Of a DNA stretch of 64,000 nt, positions 59,999 through 64,000 are shown piece after piece. The stretch is from positions 1-64,000 of the forward strand of contig CANQVH010000002.1 in assembly GCA_947627245.1 (NCBI GenBank). Reading direction: 5' to 3'. The position numbers were made by a program, and so were the translations under genes. Source of the stretch: an uncultured Lachnospiraceae bacterium (GTDB lineage Bacteria; Bacillota; Clostridia; Lachnospirales; Lachnospiraceae). Below the pieces are notes generated by a model that was not told the origin of the DNA, did not search any database, and saw only the letters and a list, made by a program, of their open reading frames with translations. Numbering within the stretch: position 1 is the stretch's first letter; each line of letters starts with the position of its first letter.

Positions 59999-62227
59999 AT
60001 GAAGCAGCTTTTCATTGCGGAGAAGCCGAGCGTGGCGCAGGAGTTCGCGAAGGCGCTGAAGGAGAATATGAGGCGCGGCGACGGATATATGGAGTCGGAT
60101 TCCTATGTGGTGACTTGGTGCGTCGGCCATCTTGTGACGATGAGCTATCCGGAGGTCTACGATGAGAAATACAAGCGCTGGAGCCTGAATACGCTGCCGT
60201 TTCTGCCGGAGACGTTTCTGTACGAGGTGATCCCGGCGGTGAAGAAGCAGTTCACGATCGTCAGTCATCTGCTGAATCGGGAGGACGTCGATGTGATCTA
60301 TGTCTGCACGGACTCCGGGCGGGAGGGCGAGTATATCTACCGCCTTGTCGAGCAGATGGCGGGCGTGAAGGGCAAGCAGCGCAAACGTGTCTGGATCGAT
60401 TCGCAGACGGAGGAGGAGATTCACCGCGGGATCGAGCAGGCGAAGGATCTGTCCTGCTACGACAATCTCTCTTCGGCCGCGTACTTGCGCGCGAAAGAGG
60501 ATTACCTGATGGGGATCAATTTTTCCCGGCTTCTGACGCTGAAGTACGGCAACGCCATCTCGAATTACCTCGGGCTGCGGTATGCGGTCGTCTCGGTGGG
60601 GCGTGTGATGACCTGCGTGCTCGGCATGGTGGTGCGCAGAGAGCGGGAGATCCGGCAGTTCGTGAAGACGCCGTTTTACCGGGTGCTTCAGAATGTGGAG
60701 ATCGAGGGCAGGACGCTCGAGGGCGAGTTCCGCGCCGTGGAGGGCTCGGATTATTACCTGTCGCCGAAGCTCTACAAGGAGAACGGCTTCAAGGAGCGAA
60801 AGGACGCGCAGGAGCTGATCGCGCGGCTGAAGGGTGGCGGAGAAGGCGCAAAGCAGGGCGCGAACGATCTGTTGACGACGATCGATTCCATAGAGAAGAA
60901 GAAAGAGAAAAAGAACCCGCCGCTTCTGTACAATCTCGCGGAGCTGCAGAACGAGTGCTCGCGCATGTTCAAGATCAGCCCGGACGAGACGCTGCGGATC
61001 GTGCAGGAGCTGTATGAGAAGAAGCTGGTCACATACCCGAGGACGGATGCAAGAGTGCTCTCAAGTGCCGTAGCCAAGGAGATTCATAAAAATATAGCAG
61101 GGCTTCAAAGGTTCGGCCCCGCCGCGGAATTTGCGCGGGAGGTGCTGGAGCGGGGAAGCTATAAGGGGATCGCGCGGACGCGTTACGTGAACGACAAGCA
61201 GATCACGGACCACTATGCGATCATACCGACCGGACAGGGACTGAATACGCTCGGCTCGCTCAAGGGGAACGCGTTCGGCGTGTACGCGGCGATCGTCCGC
61301 CGTTTCCTGAGCATTTTTTATCCGGCGGCGGAGTTCCAGAAGATCAGCATGACGACGAGGATGGGGAAGGAGAAGTTTTTCTTTTCCTTTAAGGTGCTGA
61401 CGGAGGAGGGCTATTTCAAGGTGGCCGGGAATCCGAACGAGAAGCGTGCGAAGAAAGCGCAGACGGAATCCGGAGCGGACGGTGTGCAGAGTTTGGCGCA
61501 GACGAAATCCGGAGCGGACAGTGTGCAGAGTTTGGCGCAGACGGGCGCGGGACCGGATGCACTGACAGGCACACAGGGAAGCGGAGCGCTTTCGGACGAA
61601 ACGGACGCGGACGGAGAAGGCTCTTCCGGCGCAGAGTCGGGGGAGACGCAGTTCGGGATTGATTTTCTGGAGACGATGAAGCATCTGCGGAAGGGCATGG
61701 AGCTTCCGGTGAGGGTGCTGAAGATCAAGGAGGGCGAGACCTCGCCGCCGAAGCGTTACAATTCCGGCTCGATGATCCTTGCGATGGAGAATGCGGGCCA
61801 GCTCATTGAGGACGAGGAGCTGCGCGCGCAGATCAAAGGTTCTGGGATCGGCACGAGCGCGACGCGCGCTGAGATCCTCAAGAAGCTCGTGGCGAACAAA
61901 TATATTGCGCTGAACAAAAAGACTCAGATCCTCTCCCCGACGCTTCAGGGGGAGATGATCCATGACGTTGTATTTTATTCGATTCGATCCCTGCTGAATC
62001 CGGAGCTGACGGCGAGCTGGGAGAAGGGACTTACCTACGTCGCCGAGGGCACGATCACGAGCGACGAGTATATGATGAAGCTGGAAAATTTTATCCGCAA
62101 ATGTACGGACGGCGTGCTGAATCTCAACAACCAGTACGCGTTGCGGCCGCTGTTTGACGCGGCGGCGAAATATTACAAAAAATCAGGAGGCGGACATGGA
62201 AACGTGCAAAATAGAAAATCTGTTTGA
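59999..62227 (+). CDS. topB: DNA topoisomerase III
   Basis: A 742-residue type IA topoisomerase. LFIAEKPSVAQEFAKALKEN begins the Toprim domain and VCTDSGREGEYIYRLV has the acidic metal triad. VTYPRTDARVLSS near residue 344 has the catalytic tyrosine. ATG 59999 follows TGGAGGG. Residues about 487-520 form a low-complexity insertion encoded by 39-bp repeats. The end overlaps the next gene by 32 bases. There are no C-terminal zinc ribbons, as is usual for TopB. It probably resolves recombination or replication intermediates. Confidence 0.92.
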   Translation: MKQLFIAEKPSVAQEFAKALKENMRRGDGYMESDSYVVTWCVGHLVTMSYPEVYDEKYKRWSLNTLPFLPETFLYEVIPAVKKQFTIVSHLLNREDVDVIYVCTDSGREGEYIYRLVEQMAGVKGKQRKRVWIDSQTEEEIHRGIEQAKDLSCYDNLSSAAYLRAKEDYLMGINFSRLLTLKYGNAISNYLGLRYAVVSVGRVMTCVLGMVVRREREIRQFVKTPFYRVLQNVEIEGRTLEGEFRAVEGSDYYLSPKLYKENGFKERKDAQELIARLKGGGEGAKQGANDLLTTIDSIEKKKEKKNPPLLYNLAELQNECSRMFKISPDETLRIVQELYEKKLVTYPRTDARVLSSAVAKEIHKNIAGLQRFGPAAEFAREVLERGSYKGIARTRYVNDKQITDHYAIIPTGQGLNTLGSLKGNAFGVYAAIVRRFLSIFYPAAEFQKISMTTRMGKEKFFFSFKVLTEEGYFKVAGNPNEKRAKKAQTESGADGVQSLAQTKSGADSVQSLAQTGAGPDALTGTQGSGALSDETDADGEGSSGAESGETQFGIDFLETMKHLRKGMELPVRVLKIKEGETSPPKRYNSGSMILAMENAGQLIEDEELRAQIKGSGIGTSATRAEILKKLVANKYIALNKKTQILSPTLQGEMIHDVVFYSIRSLLNPELTASWEKGLTYVAEGTITSDEYMMKLENFIRKCTDGVLNLNNQYALRPLFDAAAKYYKKSGGGHGNVQNRKSV
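61457..61558 (+). repeat. 39-bp tandem repeat in topB, about 2.6 units
   Basis: Units at 61457 and 61496 differ at three or four bases and encode AQTESGADGVQSL and AQTKSGADSVQSL; a partial third follows at 61535. It lies in a variable loop between conserved blocks. Confidence 0.85.
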
Positions 62228-62861
62228 TCTGAATGAGACGATCGCCGCGGATCTGTTCAAGGGCGCGATCTATCCGTGGGCGGTGCTGCCGAAGATCGGC
62301 GCGTTTATCGTGGAGCTCGGAGCGACGCTTCCGGCGGACGAATACGACCGCGTGGAGGAGGACGTCTGGATCGCGAAGTCGGCGAAGGTGGCGAAGACGG
62401 CTTCCATCACCGGTCCGGCGATCATCGGGAAGAACGCCGAGGTGCGGCACTGCGCGTTCATCCGCGGCAACGCGATCGTCGGCGAGGGCGCTGTGGTCGG
62501 CAACTCCACGGAGCTGAAGAATGTAGTGCTGTTCAACAAGGTGCAGGTGCCGCATTACAACTATGTCGGGGATTCGATCCTTGGCTACAAGGCGCACATG
62601 GGTGCGGGCTCGATCACTTCAAATGTGAAGTCGGACAAGAAGCTCGTCGTCGTGAAGGACGGGAAGGAACGCATTGAGACCGGGCTGAAAAAGTTCGGGG
62701 CGATGATCGGGGACGAGGTCGAGGTCGGCTGCGGCTCGATCCTGAATCCGGGAACGGTCGTCGGGCCGCGCACGAACATTTATCCGCTGTCGTCGGTGCG
62801 CGAGGTGATTCCGGCGGATTCGATCTACAAGAAGCGCGGGGAAGTCGCGGAGAAGTACTGA
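62196..62861 (+). CDS. Left-handed beta-helix protein, GlmU C-domain-like
   Basis: A 221-residue protein starting at ATG 62196 after GGAGG, within the end of topB. Repeated hexapeptides (ASITGPAIIGKNAEVRH, FIRGNAIVGEGAVVGN, AMIGDEVEVGCG) form a left-handed beta-helix. It resembles the C-terminal domain of UDP-N-acetylglucosamine pyrophosphorylase GlmU, without the uridyltransferase domain. It may be an acetyltransferase acting on a sugar or a related metabolite. YNYVGDSILGYKAHMGAG matches the active-site region of GlmU-type acetyltransferases. Substrate unknown. Confidence 0.82.
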   Translation: METCKIENLFDLNETIAADLFKGAIYPWAVLPKIGAFIVELGATLPADEYDRVEEDVWIAKSAKVAKTASITGPAIIGKNAEVRHCAFIRGNAIVGEGAVVGNSTELKNVVLFNKVQVPHYNYVGDSILGYKAHMGAGSITSNVKSDKKLVVVKDGKERIETGLKKFGAMIGDEVEVGCGSILNPGTVVGPRTNIYPLSSVREVIPADSIYKKRGEVAEKY

Positions 62862-63029
62862 TTTCAGATGTGCTGGCGACGGCGGCCAATCTGTATAGGG
62901 TGTAGAGGAAAAAGGAAAGTAAAGATGTTATTTTAACAGATGGGGCAGTTTGAGGATCAGAGCACAGGCGGAGCATTTTCAGTCGGGGCTGTGAAAGGAT
63001 AGAGACAGGATTGAGAAGGGAACGGTAAA

Positions 63030-64000
63030 ATGGCGAAGAGCAACACATACGACGCGAGCAGTATTTCGGTGCTGGAGGGGCTCGAGGCGGTCAGGAAGCG
63101 CCCGGGTATGTATATCGGAAGCGTTTCGCGCAAGGGTTTGAATCATCTGATCTATGAGATCGTGGACAACGCGGTGGACGAGCATCTGGCGGGATTTTGT
63201 GATCGGATCGACGTGTATCTTGAGAAGGACGGCTCGGCGACGGTCGAGGACAACGGACGCGGCATTCCGGTCGGGATGCATGAGAAGGGCATGCCGGCAG
63301 AGCGGCTGGTCTTCACGACGCTGCATGCGGGCGGAAAATTTGACGACACGTCCTACAAAACGAGCGGCGGTCTGCACGGCGTGGGTTCCTCGGTCGTGAA
63401 CGCGCTGTCGACATGGCTGGACGTACAGGTCATGCTGGGCGGCAAGATCCATCACGACCGCTATGAGCGCGGCGTGCCGACGCAGAAGCTTGTAAACGGA
63501 CTGCTTCCGGTCATCGGGAGGACGCAGAAGACCGGTACGCGGGTGTGTTTCCTGCCGGACCCGGAGATTTTCGAGAAGACGCGTTTTTCGGCGACGGAGC
63601 TCAAGAGCCGTCTGCACGAGACCGCTTATCTGAACCCGCAGCTCACGATCTATTTTGAGGATCGGCGCGGGGAGGGCGTCGAGCAGGTCACGTTCCATGA
63701 GCCGGACGGGATCGTCGGCTTCGTGCGCGAGCTGAACCAGACGTCCGAGGCGGTCTGCGAGCCTGTCTACTTCAAGGGCGAGGCGGACGGAATTCAGGTC
63801 GAAGCGGCGTTTCAGTATGTGAACGAGTTCCATGAAAACGTGCTCGGCTTCTGCAACAATATCTACAACGCCGAGGGCGGTATGCATCTGACCGGCTTCA
63901 AGACGACGTTCACGACGGTGCTGAACGCTTACGCCAGACAGATCGGTGTGCTCAAGGAGAAGGACGTCAATTTCACAGGAGCAGACATCCGCAACGGCAT
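63030..64000 (+). CDS. Type IIA topoisomerase B subunit, probably ParE (partial)
   Basis: The first 323 residues of a GHKL ATPase topoisomerase subunit; the gene runs off the window. SVLEGLEAVRKRPGMYIGSV, IYEIVDNAVDEHLAG (catalytic Glu and Asn), VEDNGRGIPVGMH and SGGLHGVGSSVVNALS are the ATP-site blocks. GAGAAGGG precedes ATG 63030. It is more likely a ParE-type or second GyrB gene than the main gyrB, since dnaA and recF are absent. parC would be expected downstream. Confidence 0.88.
   Translation, partial: MAKSNTYDASSISVLEGLEAVRKRPGMYIGSVSRKGLNHLIYEIVDNAVDEHLAGFCDRIDVYLEKDGSATVEDNGRGIPVGMHEKGMPAERLVFTTLHAGGKFDDTSYKTSGGLHGVGSSVVNALSTWLDVQVMLGGKIHHDRYERGVPTQKLVNGLLPVIGRTQKTGTRVCFLPDPEIFEKTRFSATELKSRLHETAYLNPQLTIYFEDRRGEGVEQVTFHEPDGIVGFVRELNQTSEAVCEPVYFKGEADGIQVEAAFQYVNEFHENVLGFCNNIYNAEGGMHLTGFKTTFTTVLNAYARQIGVLKEKDVNFTGADIRNG

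Overview
The window looks like part of a chromosome of a Gram-positive gut anaerobe of the Clostridia, most likely Lachnospiraceae. The evidence is the gene content (YprB-like nuclease, DUF6062, CmpB-type permease, radical-SAM DNA-repair pair, QueH, late cobalamin genes), strong AGGAGG ribosome sites, TTGACA/TATAAT promoters and Bacillus-type SOS boxes. This is an inference from content, not a database match. Base composition changes sharply near 19.7 kb: the first part is AT-rich, the rest clearly GC-rich.

Bases 1-19.7 kb are a one-directional surface-glycan locus. It starts with an acyl-handling cassette (acyl carrier protein, AMP ligase, LuxE-like and LuxC-like proteins). Two tandem DUF115-type proteins, a Wzy-like polymerase, a pyruvyl transferase, a Wzx-like flippase and two Fe-S FrhB-family proteins follow. 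A second block makes an activated acidic sugar: a KdsC-GmhA fusion, a short NeuB-like synthase, a CMP-sugar synthetase, a methyltransferase, a TIM-barrel epimerase, a Gfo/Idh oxidoreductase, an SDR and an aldolase. Four genes here carry runs of 7-10 G. In two of them the current run length breaks the frame, and a one-base change restores a clean full-length protein. This is the signature of phase-variable contingency genes.

Bases 19.7-33 kb hold an Rpn-type nuclease, an rRNA methyltransferase, a nuclease, an ABC exporter preceded by a strongly folded 142-base element, a MATE pump, an esterase, a MalY-type lyase and a probable cystine importer. Bases 33-46.8 kb hold the late cobalamin genes (cobS, cbiB, cobD, cobQ, a cobC-like phosphatase, cobT). 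Interleaved with them are a MATE pump, an acetyltransferase, a radical-SAM DNA-repair operon under two perfect SOS boxes, a repeat-bearing membrane protein and an EAL phosphodiesterase.

Bases 46.87-53.19 kb are the most striking part. An ABC permease gene on the minus strand stops abruptly at 46862. Its missing 36 C-terminal codons lie 6.3 kb away on the plus strand at 53183-53296, just after a large serine recombinase. Inverting the intervening DNA at a shared TCAGGTATT would rebuild an intact permease, and at the other junction a symmetric attP-like site with 17-bp arms. The segment is therefore read as an attP x attB inversion product made by the adjacent recombinase, with the permease switched off. 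It also carries the ABC ATPase, tRNA-Val, tRNA-Ala, an Ig-like surface protein and a small ORF translationally coupled to the recombinase.

Bases 53.3-64 kb hold queH, a MATE pump, an L,D-transpeptidase, argH, asd, topB, a left-handed beta-helix protein and the start of a ParE/GyrB gene that runs off the window.
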